Shown in pieces: positions 30,943 to 41,395 of a DNA stretch of 64,000 nucleotides. The notes beneath the pieces were generated by a model, which saw nothing but the letters and a program-made list of their open reading frames with translations, had not been told where the DNA came from and searched no databases. Source of the DNA: Actinomycetes bacterium (GTDB lineage: Bacteria; Actinomycetota; Actinomycetes; Nanopelagicales; Nanopelagicaceae); NCBI GenBank assembly GCA_025355665.1, contig JANXZF010000138.1, forward strand, positions 1 through 64,000, written 5' to 3'. A program made the position numbers and the translations under genes. Numbering within the stretch: the stretch's first letter is position 1; the number at the start of each line of letters is the position of its first letter.

Positions 30943-31773
30943 TCATCCTTTTAGGCCAGCCGTGAGAAAACTTTGTGCGATTTGTTTCTGTAAAATCAGG
31001 TAAATCAGTGCGATCGGAATGACCGCGATAGTTGTTCCCGCCATGACCATCGGCCAGTCCGTGAGGTTTTCTCCATGAAGATTGGAAAGCGCTAATGGAA
31101 GCGTCATCTTCTCCGGGCTAAAGATCACGATGAGAGGCCAGAGATAGGCGTTCCACACAGACATAAACGAGAGGATGGCCAGCGCGGCAAGTGTTGGCGT
31201 GCACAGTGGCAACGCGATTGAGAAGAACATCCTGATGTGACTTGCCCCGTCGAGTACTGCGGCTTCTTCAAGCTCACGAGGGATTGCAAACATCGCCTGA
31301 CGCATCAAGAAGACACCGAAGGCGGTCACGATGGAAGGCAATCCGAGTCCAACGAGGCTATCGATGAGGTTGAGTTGCCTCATTTCAATGAACAAAGGAA
31401 CAATGATTACCTGCATCGGGATCATCATTGTTGCCAAATAGATCATGAAGATTATGTTCTTAAAGCGGAAGTTCAGCCGCGCAAATGCATAGCCGGCAAG
31501 CGCAGAAGTAAATAGTTGGAGTGCGACGCAGACAACCGTGACTGAGATGCTGTTTAGGAAAAGTCGGGGCCAGTCCAAAGCCTGAAATACATGGCGATAA
31601 TTTTCAAGCGTCGGATGCTTTGGAAAGAGCGTAGGAGGCGTTGCAAACGCTTCAACGCCGTTCTTCAATGATGAGCTGATCATCCAGAAAAAGGGGAACA
31701 GCATTACGAAGCCGAAGAAGATCGTGAAGTATTTAGGTTTTGGACTCTTTCTCGTATTGGCTGACTTACTCAT
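30943..31773 (-). CDS. Carbohydrate ABC transporter permease (MalG-type)
   Basis: EAA loop EEAAVLDGASHIRMFFSIALPLCTPTLAA, six TM pattern. Confidence 0.93.
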   Translation of the reverse strand: MSKSANTRKSPKPKYFTIFFGFVMLFPFFWMISSSLKNGVEAFATPPTLFPKHPTLENYRHVFQALDWPRLFLNSISVTVVCVALQLFTSALAGYAFARLNFRFKNIIFMIYLATMMIPMQVIIVPLFIEMRQLNLIDSLVGLGLPSIVTAFGVFLMRQAMFAIPRELEEAAVLDGASHIRMFFSIALPLCTPTLAALAILSFMSVWNAYLWPLIVIFSPEKMTLPLALSNLHGENLTDWPMVMAGTTIAVIPIALIYLILQKQIAQSFLTAGLKG

Positions 31774-32638
31774 AGTTCACCCACCGTTTCTGCAGGCGAA
31801 TTTGGACTCCGGTAACAATCATGATGATCAAGAACAGAACCATGCTCAACGCGGACGCGTATCCCATATGCCCGTAGTCAAATGAGTTCCTGACGATTTC
31901 TCCTACGACAACGTTGGTGGAGCCTTCTGGGCCCCCGGCAGTCATGACCCAAATCTGGTCAAAGACTTGGAAGTTGTTGATCAGACTTATGACTACAACG
32001 AAAAAAGTGGCAGGCGTTAGCAAAGGAAGAGTGATCTTAAAAAGAACCTGTCGTTTTGATGCGCCATCGATGGCAGCAGCTTCCTGGTACTCGGGGGGAA
32101 TTGCCTGTAGCCCCGCAAGAAGCAAAAGCATGACGTAGCCCAAGTCTTTCCAAGCAGACGGGATGATAACTGAAACCATCGACCACGATTTACTCGTCCA
32201 CCACCCAGGACCTTGTATGCCAATGACATGTAGCGCGGAATTCACGAGGCCACCGCTTGGATTAAGAATCCATTTCCAAAGCAGCGCGACGATGACCCAG
32301 CTAGTGATTACAGGCAAGAAATACATTGCGCGCATGGCGCCGGAACCCTTGAATTTTCGGTTGAGCGCTAGGGCCGCCGAAAGACCCAAGAAGTAGACGA
32401 TCGGCAGGTATCCGGCAATGAATACCAAAGTGTTAATGAGCGAGTGAAGAAATTCTTTATCGTGGATAAGTTGTTTGAAATTTGCAAAACCAATCCAGTG
32501 GGGAGGGGAGAGTAGGTCCCAACTCGTGAAACTGAGTACCGCAGCCGCAATCATTGGCAGGACGAAGAAAGCGAGCAAGGGTATGAAGCTTGGCGCTATG
32601 AATAGGGCGGCAGTGCGGCCGTTTCTTTTTGAAGTCAC
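31766..32638 (-). CDS. Carbohydrate ABC transporter permease (MalF-type)
   Basis: EAA loop QEAAAIDGASKRQVLFKITLPLLTPA; N-terminal LFIAPSFIPLLAFFVLPM. Confidence 0.93.
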   Translation of the reverse strand: MTSKRNGRTAALFIAPSFIPLLAFFVLPMIAAAVLSFTSWDLLSPPHWIGFANFKQLIHDKEFLHSLINTLVFIAGYLPIVYFLGLSAALALNRKFKGSGAMRAMYFLPVITSWVIVALLWKWILNPSGGLVNSALHVIGIQGPGWWTSKSWSMVSVIIPSAWKDLGYVMLLLLAGLQAIPPEYQEAAAIDGASKRQVLFKITLPLLTPATFFVVVISLINNFQVFDQIWVMTAGGPEGSTNVVVGEIVRNSFDYGHMGYASALSMVLFLIIMIVTGVQIRLQKRWVNYE

Positions 32639-33840
32639 GAAGCGTGGCTATCGATCTTCGCAGCGATTCGGAGTCGGTTTTTAACTTCGGTAGAAGATGC
32701 GTTGGATCGATGATTCCTGCTTAGGGATGCTTGAAGCACTATCGCGGTTGCACCAAGTGCCCATTTTGCGTCATCCCAAGGGTCAACTTCGATGTCAAAT
32801 TTGTTCATGGTTGCAACCACGTGAGAGGCGAGGGCCTTCTTGAAATGTTTCTCCCACAGGTCCCAGCCTTCGACGCCTTCTCCGCTTATGAAAATGAGTT
32901 CAGGACCGAAGACGTTGATGACGTTCGCTAGGGCAATTCCGAGACGTTCGGCTGGTTCGGTGAATAATTCGTCAGCGATCTTCTTGTCTTTTCGAGCGAG
33001 CGCCCATAGCTGTGCCATCGAGGCGGACTTCGGCAAGTAACCCGCAGCAATGGCCGCATCAAGGATGGCGGGGCTTGATGCCACGGTTTCCAAACATCCG
33101 AATTTGCCGCACTCGCATTTAACACCGGCAGCTAGCGCGTTGACATGCCCGAATTCACCCGCCCCGTAGGACCCTGCATAAAGTTCGCCATTGATTACGA
33201 GCCCCATGCCGATACCGCGGCCAAGGGTGATGGTGAGGAAATTGCTGACGTCTCGTCCGTGTCCGTAAAGACTCTCTGCGATTGCCAGGGTGTTGACGTC
33301 GTTCTCAAGGAGGACTGGCGTATTAAGCGCGTCCGAGATTCGCTTTCCAACATTGACATTGTTCCAACCCAGCATTGCTGAGTCGGCTGTTCCAGAATCG
33401 ATGGGGGAGACAACACCCGGAATGCCGATTCCGATTCCGAGCAACTGTCCCTTGATCTTCCTCGACTGCTTCTTAAGGAGAGCGATCAATTCTTTGATTG
33501 CATCTTCGCCCCGTGAACTGAAGGGTTCTTCAAAGCTCCACAAGATCTCGGACTGAAGGTTTACGCAGACTCCAACGGCGTGATTGTCCGCGAGCTTTAT
33601 ACCTAGAACCTGCCCCGCATTTGCAACTAGCCCGAGCAAGGTGGCCGGCCGGCCACCTGTAGAAGGGGACTGCTTGACCTCGGAGATCAATCCGCGATCA
33701 AAGAGATACTTGGTTGCCTGAGTAAGAGTCGGGCCGCTTAGGCCCAGATCTCGTGCTAATTGGGCTCTGGAAACAGGTCCGTTGGTTGCAATAGCTCTCA
33801 AAACTTCATTTGTGCTATCTCGCATGCTCTTCCCCCTCAC
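32635..33840 (-). CDS. ROK-family transcriptional regulator
   Basis: wHTH (VSRAQLARDLGLSGPTLTQATKYLFDRGLI), ROK zinc motif CECGKFGCLE. Confidence 0.95.
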   Translation of the reverse strand: MRGKSMRDSTNEVLRAIATNGPVSRAQLARDLGLSGPTLTQATKYLFDRGLISEVKQSPSTGGRPATLLGLVANAGQVLGIKLADNHAVGVCVNLQSEILWSFEEPFSSRGEDAIKELIALLKKQSRKIKGQLLGIGIGIPGVVSPIDSGTADSAMLGWNNVNVGKRISDALNTPVLLENDVNTLAIAESLYGHGRDVSNFLTITLGRGIGMGLVINGELYAGSYGAGEFGHVNALAAGVKCECGKFGCLETVASSPAILDAAIAAGYLPKSASMAQLWALARKDKKIADELFTEPAERLGIALANVINVFGPELIFISGEGVEGWDLWEKHFKKALASHVVATMNKFDIEVDPWDDAKWALGATAIVLQASLSRNHRSNASSTEVKNRLRIAAKIDSHAS

Positions 33841-33996
33841 CTGAACTCCCTTACTTACTTTCTTTACCTACTTTAGTAAGTCGTGGGGGGAACATTAGAT
33901 TGCTCTTGCGCGAACGCGCAAGGGTTTTCTCATTTTTTTTTGTCACGGTTTCGTAACGCATCATCAATGCAGGCTCTTGTGGGCGTGTCGCTTCTA

Positions 33997-34012
33997 TCGA
34001 ACAGATGTTCGG
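33997..34012. promoter_or_regulatory. Putative LexA (SOS) box upstream of recA
   Basis: TCGAAC-AGAT-GTTCGG, one mismatch to TCGAAC(N4)GTTCGA. Confidence 0.75.
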
Positions 34013-34160
34013 ATACTCTTCTTCTACCCAACCAGAGCGGTTTCCACGACGACGGCCCATGAGCCGTATCCCCGTCAGTGGCCTTCCGTACCTTCTGGAC
34101 CGTGACCTCGTCAAGAGACATTAAGAGATGTCTATAGACGTTTAGTTGAAAGGAAAGAAA

Positions 34161-35234
34161 GTGGCTGCAGCAGATAAGTCAGATAAAGCAAACAACGACC
34201 GCACAAAAGCCCTTGATACAGCCCTTGCCCAGATTGAACGTCAATTCGGCAAAGGAGCGGTAATGAAGATGGGGGAACGCGGCAATATTCAAGTCGAAGT
34301 CATCCCTACCGGTTCCATCAGTTTGGACATTGCACTTGGAATCGGCGGACTTCCGCGCGGTCGCGTTGTAGAAATTTACGGACCTGAGTCTTCAGGCAAG
34401 ACAACTTTGGCGTTACATGCAATCGCCAATGCCCAAAAGGCAGGCGGAATCGCTGCTTTTATTGACGCTGAGCACGCCTTTGATGCTGAATACGCTAAGA
34501 AGTTGGGCGTTGATATTGATGCACTTCTCGTTTCTCAACCAGATACTGGTGAACAAGCGCTCGAAATTATGGACATGTTGATTCGCTCTGGTGCACTCGA
34601 CATCGTCGTTGTCGACTCCGTGGCAGCCCTTGTTCCACGAGCCGAAATCGAGGGCGAGATGGGCGATTCTCACATGGGACTTCAAGCCCGCTTGATGTCG
34701 CAGGCTCTTCGAAAGATTACCGGTGCGCTTCACCAGTCCAAGACGACAGCAATTTTCATCAACCAGTTGCGCGAGAAAATCGGTGTTTTCTTTGGTTCAC
34801 CAGAGACAACTACCGGTGGAAAAGCGCTGAAGTTTTACGCCTCTATTCGATTGGATATTCGTCGCATCGAAACTTTGAAGGATGGACAAGAAGCCGTTGG
34901 AAACCGCACGCGGGTCAAGGTTGTTAAGAACAAGATGGCTCCGCCATTCAAGCAAGCCGAATTCGACATACTTTATGGCGTTGGTATTTCGCGTGAAGGT
35001 TCGTTGCTCGATCTAGGAGTTGAGATCGGCATCGTGAAGAAATCTGGATCTTGGTACACCTATGAGGGTGACCAGCTCGGTCAAGGCAAGGAAAATTCAC
35101 GTAATTTCCTTCTCGATAACCCTGACCTATCCAATGACATCGAATCCAAAATCCGTGCGCACTATGCACCGACGCCGATCGATCCTGATCTGGTTGCTGC
35201 TGTTAACGAAGCCACGGCAGAGGTCGATTTCTAA
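34161..35234 (+). CDS. recA: Recombinase RecA (GTG start)
   Basis: [48 protein letters not shown]. Confidence 0.98.
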   Translation: MAAADKSDKANNDRTKALDTALAQIERQFGKGAVMKMGERGNIQVEVIPTGSISLDIALGIGGLPRGRVVEIYGPESSGKTTLALHAIANAQKAGGIAAFIDAEHAFDAEYAKKLGVDIDALLVSQPDTGEQALEIMDMLIRSGALDIVVVDSVAALVPRAEIEGEMGDSHMGLQARLMSQALRKITGALHQSKTTAIFINQLREKIGVFFGSPETTTGGKALKFYASIRLDIRRIETLKDGQEAVGNRTRVKVVKNKMAPPFKQAEFDILYGVGISREGSLLDLGVEIGIVKKSGSWYTYEGDQLGQGKENSRNFLLDNPDLSNDIESKIRAHYAPTPIDPDLVAAVNEATAEVDF

Positions 35235-35240
35235 TCTCTC

Positions 35241-35717
35241 ATGCACCTAGATGAAGGTTCTGACCCCTACTCTGCGGCTCAAACGATTGCATTGATTGCA
35301 CTCGCACCTCGAGCCAAGAGTAGGGGTGAACTTTTCGCCCACCTTAAAAAGCGTGGTGTTGCCGAAGATATCGCCAACGCTGTCCTTTATCGCCTTCAAG
35401 AACAGGGTCTTATCAACGACGAAGAGTTTGCGCGAAACTGGAGTGAATCTCGCCAACGGACCAAGAAACTGTCAAAGCGATTCATCGTCAATGAACTAAA
35501 GGCCAAGGGCGTCGATGGTGATGTCATCGAAATCGTCAGTTCTGAAATTGATGAGTCTCGAGAATATGAATTAGCACTCGAACTAGCGCAACGGAAATAT
35601 CGTCCCATTTCGCATCTCGATAAAGACCTAATCCGCCGCCGTGTTCAGGGGGCATTGGCTCGAAGAGGCTTTGATTCAGGCGTTATCAACTCTGTTATGC
35701 GCGATTTGGGGATTTAA
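35241..35717 (+). CDS. recX: Regulatory protein RecX
   Basis: Immediately downstream of recA; KKRGVAEDIANAVLYRLQEQGLINDEEFARNWSESR. Confidence 0.93.
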   Translation: MHLDEGSDPYSAAQTIALIALAPRAKSRGELFAHLKKRGVAEDIANAVLYRLQEQGLINDEEFARNWSESRQRTKKLSKRFIVNELKAKGVDGDVIEIVSSEIDESREYELALELAQRKYRPISHLDKDLIRRRVQGALARRGFDSGVINSVMRDLGI

Positions 35718-35738
35718 CACCTCCACTACAATTGCCCA

Positions 35739-37166
35739 ATGGCGCGCACTTATCTGGTTGAGACATACGGCTGCCAGATGAACGTTCACGATTCTGAACG
35801 GATTTCCGGGCTCCTTGATGAAGCCGGCTTCATCCCAGTCGCCCAGGGCGATCAAGCCGATATCGTGGTTTTCAATACCTGCGCCGTTCGCGAAAATGCA
35901 GATAACAAGCTTTACGGAAATTTGAGCTTCCTCGCGCCAATCAAAAGGGCAAACCCACAGATGCAGATCGCCGTAGGTGGGTGTTTGGCCCAGAAGGATC
36001 AAGCAACGATTCTAAAGAAGGCACCGTACGTTGATGTCGTCTTTGGGACACACAACGTAGGCTCACTTCCAGTGCTACTAGAGCGCGCACGCATCGAGGA
36101 AGAATCGCAGATCGAAATTCTCGAATCCCTCGAACACTTTCCCTCAACGTTGCCCGCTCGGCGGTATTCAGCTTTTTCGGCTTGGGTTTCTGTATCGGTT
36201 GGGTGCAATAACACCTGCACCTTCTGCATAGTTCCAACTTTGCGGGGGATCGAAAAAGATAGAGATTCTGCAGACATCATGAGAGAAGTCCGCGCTCTTG
36301 TGGATCAAGGGGTCATAGAAATTACTTTGCTCGGTCAGAATGTCAACGCGTACGGTGTCGATTTCGGAGATCGCCAGGCCTTCGCAAAACTGGTCACCGA
36401 ATGCGGCAAAGTCGACGGGCTCGAAAGAGTACGTTTCATGTCACCTCACCCAAGAGATTTCACGGACGACGTGATCGAGGCGATGGCCCAAAGTTCAAAT
36501 GCGATGCCCCATTTACATATGCCCTTGCAATCGGGATCCAACAAAGTCTTGCAGCAGATGCGAAGGTCCTACAGAACCGATAGATATTTGGGAATTATCG
36601 AGCGTGTTCGAAGTGCCATCTTGCAATCACAAATCACCACCGACATCATTGTCGGTTTTCCGGGCGAGACCGAAGAAGATTTCCAAGCGACTCTGGATCT
36701 CTGCACCCAAGCGCGATTTAGCGCTGCATACACTTACCAATATTCCAAGAGACCTGGAACTCCCGCTGCGACTATGCCAGATCAAGTTCAAGCCGATGTT
36801 GTTGGAGAGAGATACACTCGATTGCACCGCCATCAGGAAGCTATATCGCTTTCGGTAAATAAAGAGGCAATTGGGCAGAGCATGCAAGTTCTCGTCACCG
36901 AACAGGAAGGCAGAAGGGATGCTGAGCGAGGCAGAATGTCAGGACGAACTGAGGATTTTCGGCTCGCACATTTTTCAATTCAGGCCGAGATTAAGCCGCG
37001 CCCTGGCGACGTTGTCACCGTTGAAATAGAAGATGCGGCCCCACACTTCCTCTCGGGCGTTGGAATCAAGATGCGACAAACACGTGGGGGAGACGCCCAC
37101 GAAATTCGCACGGCGGAAAGCAAAGTGGAACCCTTACTACTTGGAATGCCGGCTCTTCGCACATGA
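35739..37166 (+). CDS. miaB: tRNA-2-methylthio-N6-dimethylallyladenosine synthase
   Basis: [30 protein letters not shown] radical [13 protein letters not shown]. Confidence 0.97.
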   Translation: MARTYLVETYGCQMNVHDSERISGLLDEAGFIPVAQGDQADIVVFNTCAVRENADNKLYGNLSFLAPIKRANPQMQIAVGGCLAQKDQATILKKAPYVDVVFGTHNVGSLPVLLERARIEEESQIEILESLEHFPSTLPARRYSAFSAWVSVSVGCNNTCTFCIVPTLRGIEKDRDSADIMREVRALVDQGVIEITLLGQNVNAYGVDFGDRQAFAKLVTECGKVDGLERVRFMSPHPRDFTDDVIEAMAQSSNAMPHLHMPLQSGSNKVLQQMRRSYRTDRYLGIIERVRSAILQSQITTDIIVGFPGETEEDFQATLDLCTQARFSAAYTYQYSKRPGTPAATMPDQVQADVVGERYTRLHRHQEAISLSVNKEAIGQSMQVLVTEQEGRRDAERGRMSGRTEDFRLAHFSIQAEIKPRPGDVVTVEIEDAAPHFLSGVGIKMRQTRGGDAHEIRTAESKVEPLLLGMPALRT

Positions 37167-38071
37167 GTGTTGTGGTTATATGTGGCGCGACTGCGACGGG
37201 CAAGAGTGACCTAGCAGTGGCGTTGGCCAGCGAGATAAATGCCGAGATTATCAATGCCGATTCGATGCAATTGTATAAAGGGATGGACATCGGAACTGCA
37301 AAATTGTCCCTTGAAGAAAGACAGGGTATAGAGCACCACTTGTTAGATGTGCTGGATGTCACGCAAGACGCAAGTGTTGCCTGGTACCAAGAAAGTGCTC
37401 GCGATTTGATTTCCGTCATCGAGGGCCAAGGCAAAAATGTCATTATCGTTGGCGGCACGGGTCTGTACATCAAGGCCATTCTTGATGATTTGAACTTCCC
37501 AGATACCGATCCTGAAGTTAGAACCAAACTCAATGTGATGGCCGAGAAGATTGGCGGTCCCGCCATGCACGGACGTCTCGCCAAACTTGATCCTGGAGCG
37601 GCGTTGGCAATTGATGCGCAGAACATTCGACGCGTAATTCGTGCCCTCGAAGTTATCGAAATAACAGGCAAGCCCTTCACGGCGAATTTGCCACGAAAAG
37701 AGAGCACACGATATCCCGACGCTCGACAATACGGCCTCGTAATGGAGCGGGCTTCGTTGGCAGAGCGAATAGATCAACGTGTCGAAAAGATGTGGGAGCG
37801 AGGTCTCGTTCGTGAAACTGAGAGTCTCATTAGCGCAGGCATCCAGAATGGAAGGACTGCGCAATTGGCTCTTGGTTACGCGCAAGTTTTGAGATACAAA
37901 TCCGGAGCCATTTCCGAAGCAGAGGCCAAGGAAGATACCAAGAGAGCCACGCGGCAATATGCCCGCAGGCAAGAGACTTGGTTTTCGCGTGATAGCCGAA
38001 TTCAGTGGATTTCGCCGACACAGCCTCGTCTTGAGACCATCCGAGAATATTTGACCCACCCGCCAATCTGA
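37163..38071 (+). CDS. miaA: tRNA dimethylallyltransferase
   Basis: [32 protein letters not shown]. Confidence 0.97.
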   Translation: MSVVVICGATATGKSDLAVALASEINAEIINADSMQLYKGMDIGTAKLSLEERQGIEHHLLDVLDVTQDASVAWYQESARDLISVIEGQGKNVIIVGGTGLYIKAILDDLNFPDTDPEVRTKLNVMAEKIGGPAMHGRLAKLDPGAALAIDAQNIRRVIRALEVIEITGKPFTANLPRKESTRYPDARQYGLVMERASLAERIDQRVEKMWERGLVRETESLISAGIQNGRTAQLALGYAQVLRYKSGAISEAEAKEDTKRATRQYARRQETWFSRDSRIQWISPTQPRLETIREYLTHPPI

Positions 38072-38095
38072 TAAGCGGTTAAACTCAACGCATAT

Positions 38096-38908
38096 ATGAA
38101 TACGACTGCAAAAGTGATGGCGACTTACGGCCACGGCACCGAAAATGATTTCGTCCTAGTTTTTGACCCTGACGACAATATGGCCTTGACCCCTTCCCAA
38201 GTGGCAGCCATTTGCAGCCGAAAAACTGGTATTGGATCAGATGGCTTGATTCGCATAACAAAGGCCGACGGACGTTGGTTCATGGATTACCGCAATGCTG
38301 ACGGGTCCCTTGCAGAGATGTGCGGAAACGGAATACGGGTAATGGCCCGCTATTTGGTTGATAGGGGATTTCAGAAGGAAGGAATCTTCGCAATTGATAC
38401 GCGCGCAGGTTTGAAGCATCTTCGAGTTCCTGCCGTTGGTGATATCACCGTCAATATGGGACAAGTTAGGCAAGAAGAGGATGAGATCACCGTCTCGACA
38501 AATGGATTGAAATGGACCGGATATAACATCGACATGGGTAATCCTCATGCGGTTGTTCTTGTTGCTTCCATGGATGATGTCGGAGATCTGGACCAGGCGC
38601 CTGTAGTTGAGCCCAAAGATGCATACCCGGAAGGCGTGAACGTTGAATTCGTAGAGCTTGGAGAAGACCACGAACTCAAGATGCGGGTTTTTGAAAGAGG
38701 AGTCGGAGAAACTCGTTCATGTGGCACCGGCACATGCGCAGTTGCGTTGGCCGCGAGCATTTTGGTCGGCGCAAAACTTCCAGCGAAATGGGTGATCTAT
38801 CCTCCAGGCGGGCGGCTAGAGGTTGAGATTGATGCTCACTCTAACGCGACGTTAACAGGACCTGCCGTACTGCTCAGCGAACATGACATCTCCTCTTTTG
38901 TGAAGTAG
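38096..38908 (+). CDS. dapF: Diaminopimelate epimerase
   Basis: DYRNADGSLAEMCGNGIRVMARYL and RSCGTGTCAVA active-site cysteine motifs. Confidence 0.97.
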   Translation: MNTTAKVMATYGHGTENDFVLVFDPDDNMALTPSQVAAICSRKTGIGSDGLIRITKADGRWFMDYRNADGSLAEMCGNGIRVMARYLVDRGFQKEGIFAIDTRAGLKHLRVPAVGDITVNMGQVRQEEDEITVSTNGLKWTGYNIDMGNPHAVVLVASMDDVGDLDQAPVVEPKDAYPEGVNVEFVELGEDHELKMRVFERGVGETRSCGTGTCAVALAASILVGAKLPAKWVIYPPGGRLEVEIDAHSNATLTGPAVLLSEHDISSFVK

Positions 38909-38920
38909 TTGGAGGAGCCG

Positions 38921-40366
38921 ATGACTAAGCGAGAACCAGCAGAAGATGAATTCGAAGCCCTGCTTCGTGAGAGTGCGCGAGTTGCCGAGGAATTCGATTC
39001 TGGAGAAGAGGATTCCCAGCCCGAACTAGAACAGCGCCAAGGACTACGAAGAGTCCAAGGCTTCTCAACAGAACTTCAAGATGTTTCATCGGCGGAATAC
39101 CGCCAACTTCAACTCGAGAGAGTCGTACTTGTGGGGGTATGGACCGAAGGCACCTCACAAATGGCGGAGAATTCTCTTGCTGAATTGAAGGCCCTTGCCG
39201 AGACTGCAGGATCTGAAGTTCTTGAAGGGCTAATTCAGCGGCGAGATAAACCAGACCCGTCGACATATATTGGTTCTGGAAAAGTTGAAGAACTTCGCAA
39301 GGTTGTTGTTGCAACTGGAGCCGATACGGTCATTTGCGATGGCGAGCTCTCGCCTTCGCAATTGCGCACCCTTGAAGAGAAAGTGAAGGTGAAAGTCGTT
39401 GATCGGACGGCTTTAATTTTGGATATTTTCGCTCAACATGCAAAAAGTAAAGAAGGAAAAGCCCAAGTAGAGCTTGCCCAGATGTCCTACATGCTTCCAC
39501 GGCTTCGAGGCTGGGGTGGTTCATTGTCGCGACAGGTTGGAGGTCGCGCAGCTGGAGGAGCTGGTATTGGCGGGCGTGGTCCTGGTGAAACCAAGATCGA
39601 AACTGACCGCCGACGTATTCGGGACAAGATGTCGAAATTGAAAGGTGAAATCAAGGAGATGAAGATCTCCCGTGATACTAAGCGACAGGAAAGACGCCGT
39701 CACATGATTCCTTCGGTCGCAATCGCTGGCTACACAAATGCTGGTAAGTCGTCTTTGCTTAATTCCTTGACGAATGCCGGAGTACTTGTCGAGAATGCAC
39801 TTTTTGCAACCTTGGATCCAACAGTTCGGCAGACCCGTACAAGTGACGGACGAATTTACACACTTACGGATACGGTCGGATTCGTAAGGCATTTGCCGCA
39901 CCAACTAATTGATGCATTCAAGTCAACTCTTGAGGAAGTCGAAGATGCCGATCTGATTGTCCACGTTGTTGATGGTTCGCACCCAGATCCGTTTGGACAA
40001 ATTCGCGCAGTACGTGAGGTGATTGCTGAAATCGGTGGTTCAGATATTCCAGAAATTATCGCCATTAATAAAGTTGATGTAGCCGATCCGGCGATCGTGA
40101 TGCAGATACTGCGAACGGAGAAGAATAGTTACGCGTTTTCGGCTAGAACTGGATTCGGAATGGAAGGCCTCTTGTTGGCCATCGAAAAGTCTCTGCCTCA
40201 CCTGATGGTTGAGATCGAGGGGACCGTTCCATACGGGCGGGGCGATCTCATCAGCGCGATTCACCAGAGGGGCGAAATAATCACTGAGGAGTACGTTCCT
40301 GAAGGAACCGCTATTCACGCGCGCGTGGATGCTGCCCTTGCCAAACAAATTCGTGAGGCAATGTAG
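38921..40366 (+). CDS. hflX: GTPase HflX
   Basis: GRGPGETKIETDRRRIRDK, GYTNAGKSSLLNSLT, DTVGFVRHLPHQL. Confidence 0.96.
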   Translation: MTKREPAEDEFEALLRESARVAEEFDSGEEDSQPELEQRQGLRRVQGFSTELQDVSSAEYRQLQLERVVLVGVWTEGTSQMAENSLAELKALAETAGSEVLEGLIQRRDKPDPSTYIGSGKVEELRKVVVATGADTVICDGELSPSQLRTLEEKVKVKVVDRTALILDIFAQHAKSKEGKAQVELAQMSYMLPRLRGWGGSLSRQVGGRAAGGAGIGGRGPGETKIETDRRRIRDKMSKLKGEIKEMKISRDTKRQERRRHMIPSVAIAGYTNAGKSSLLNSLTNAGVLVENALFATLDPTVRQTRTSDGRIYTLTDTVGFVRHLPHQLIDAFKSTLEEVEDADLIVHVVDGSHPDPFGQIRAVREVIAEIGGSDIPEIIAINKVDVADPAIVMQILRTEKNSYAFSARTGFGMEGLLLAIEKSLPHLMVEIEGTVPYGRGDLISAIHQRGEIITEEYVPEGTAIHARVDAALAKQIREAM

Positions 40367-40408
40367 TTCTCGATTGAACGCGGAAGCCTGCTATCTCGTT
40401 TAGACAGC

Positions 40409-40912
40409 ATGAACGCAAAACGAATGATCAAGGCATTCTTGCCTTTACTGATCACCGCGGTGCTCGCAAGCGCCACGGGTGCATATGCCGCAAATGTTGT
40501 TGCCAAGGTTGGGTCATCCTCCTTGGGAAATATCGTCGTGAACGGCAAAGGAATGACGGCGTATTTCTTTGATCTGGACAAAGCCAACTCAGGCGTGAGC
40601 GCTTGCTCAGGATCATGCGCCGCTTATTGGCCAGCGATCACATCAACTGGCGTCAAACCCAATGTATCCGGCATTTCCGGAGCGGTCGGAACCATCGCGA
40701 TCAAGGGTGGCAAACATCAAGTGACCATCTCCGGTAGGCCGATCTACACCTATGCTCCTGACAAGGCCCCAGGACAGGTCAAAGGACAGGGAGTACAGGG
40801 TGTCTGGTACGTCATATCACCGACCGGCAAGGAGATAAAAGTCCTCACATTGGCTTCGAAATCGACTCCCAAGCCCTCGCCCACGAAGGCCTACCCGAAG
40901 TCGGGATACTAA
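40409..40912 (+). CDS. Exported protein with COG4315-type secreted repeats
   Basis: Signal peptide; NGKGMTAYFFDLDKANSGVSACSGSCAAYWPAI; second repeat GRPIYTYAPDKAPGQVKGQGVQGVWYVISP. Confidence 0.85.
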   Translation: MNAKRMIKAFLPLLITAVLASATGAYAANVVAKVGSSSLGNIVVNGKGMTAYFFDLDKANSGVSACSGSCAAYWPAITSTGVKPNVSGISGAVGTIAIKGGKHQVTISGRPIYTYAPDKAPGQVKGQGVQGVWYVISPTGKEIKVLTLASKSTPKPSPTKAYPKSGY

Positions 40913-41098
40913 AAAAGCCCGCACATTGGCCTTTTGTCGATCTTCCCCCTATCTTTGCGCAGGTTGAGACCAATGTCCCAAGGAATATTTACGACACGCC
41001 GAGGGTTGTACCACGCGATTGGTGTTAAATGCGCGAATATGCGCGCGCTGCGGTAATTCGCCCTGGCGAGTTTCTACAAAGTGAGAGCGAGGGAAGTA

Positions 41099-41395
41099 GT
41101 GGCTACTGACTACGACACCCCCAGAAAAACCGATGAAGAACTCCATGAGGAATCTCTTGAGGAGTTAAAAGCTCGGCGAGTTGATGCTCAATCCGGTCAG
41201 GTTGATGTGGATGAGGCCGAAGCGGCCGAAACTCTTGAACTTCCGGGTGCAGATCTCTCTGGCGAAGAGCTTTCGGTTCGCGTTGTTCCAAAGCAGGTCG
41301 ACGAGTTCGCATGCTCGCGCTGCTTCTTGGTCCATCACATCACCCAACTTGCAAAAGGCGAAGGCGCGTCCGCTGTATGTAAAGAGTGCGCCTAA
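41099..41395 (+). CDS. DUF4193 family protein
   Basis: MATDYDTPRKTDEELHEESLEELKARR... acidic middle, CSRCFLVHHITQLA...CKECA; GTG start at 41099. Confidence 0.9.
   Translation: MATDYDTPRKTDEELHEESLEELKARRVDAQSGQVDVDEAEAAETLELPGADLSGEELSVRVVPKQVDEFACSRCFLVHHITQLAKGEGASAVCKECA

Noticed and set aside
37066-38134. 213-aa and 263-aa minus-strand ORFs over miaA
   Set aside because: Antisense to well-supported miaB/miaA; no domain recognisable.
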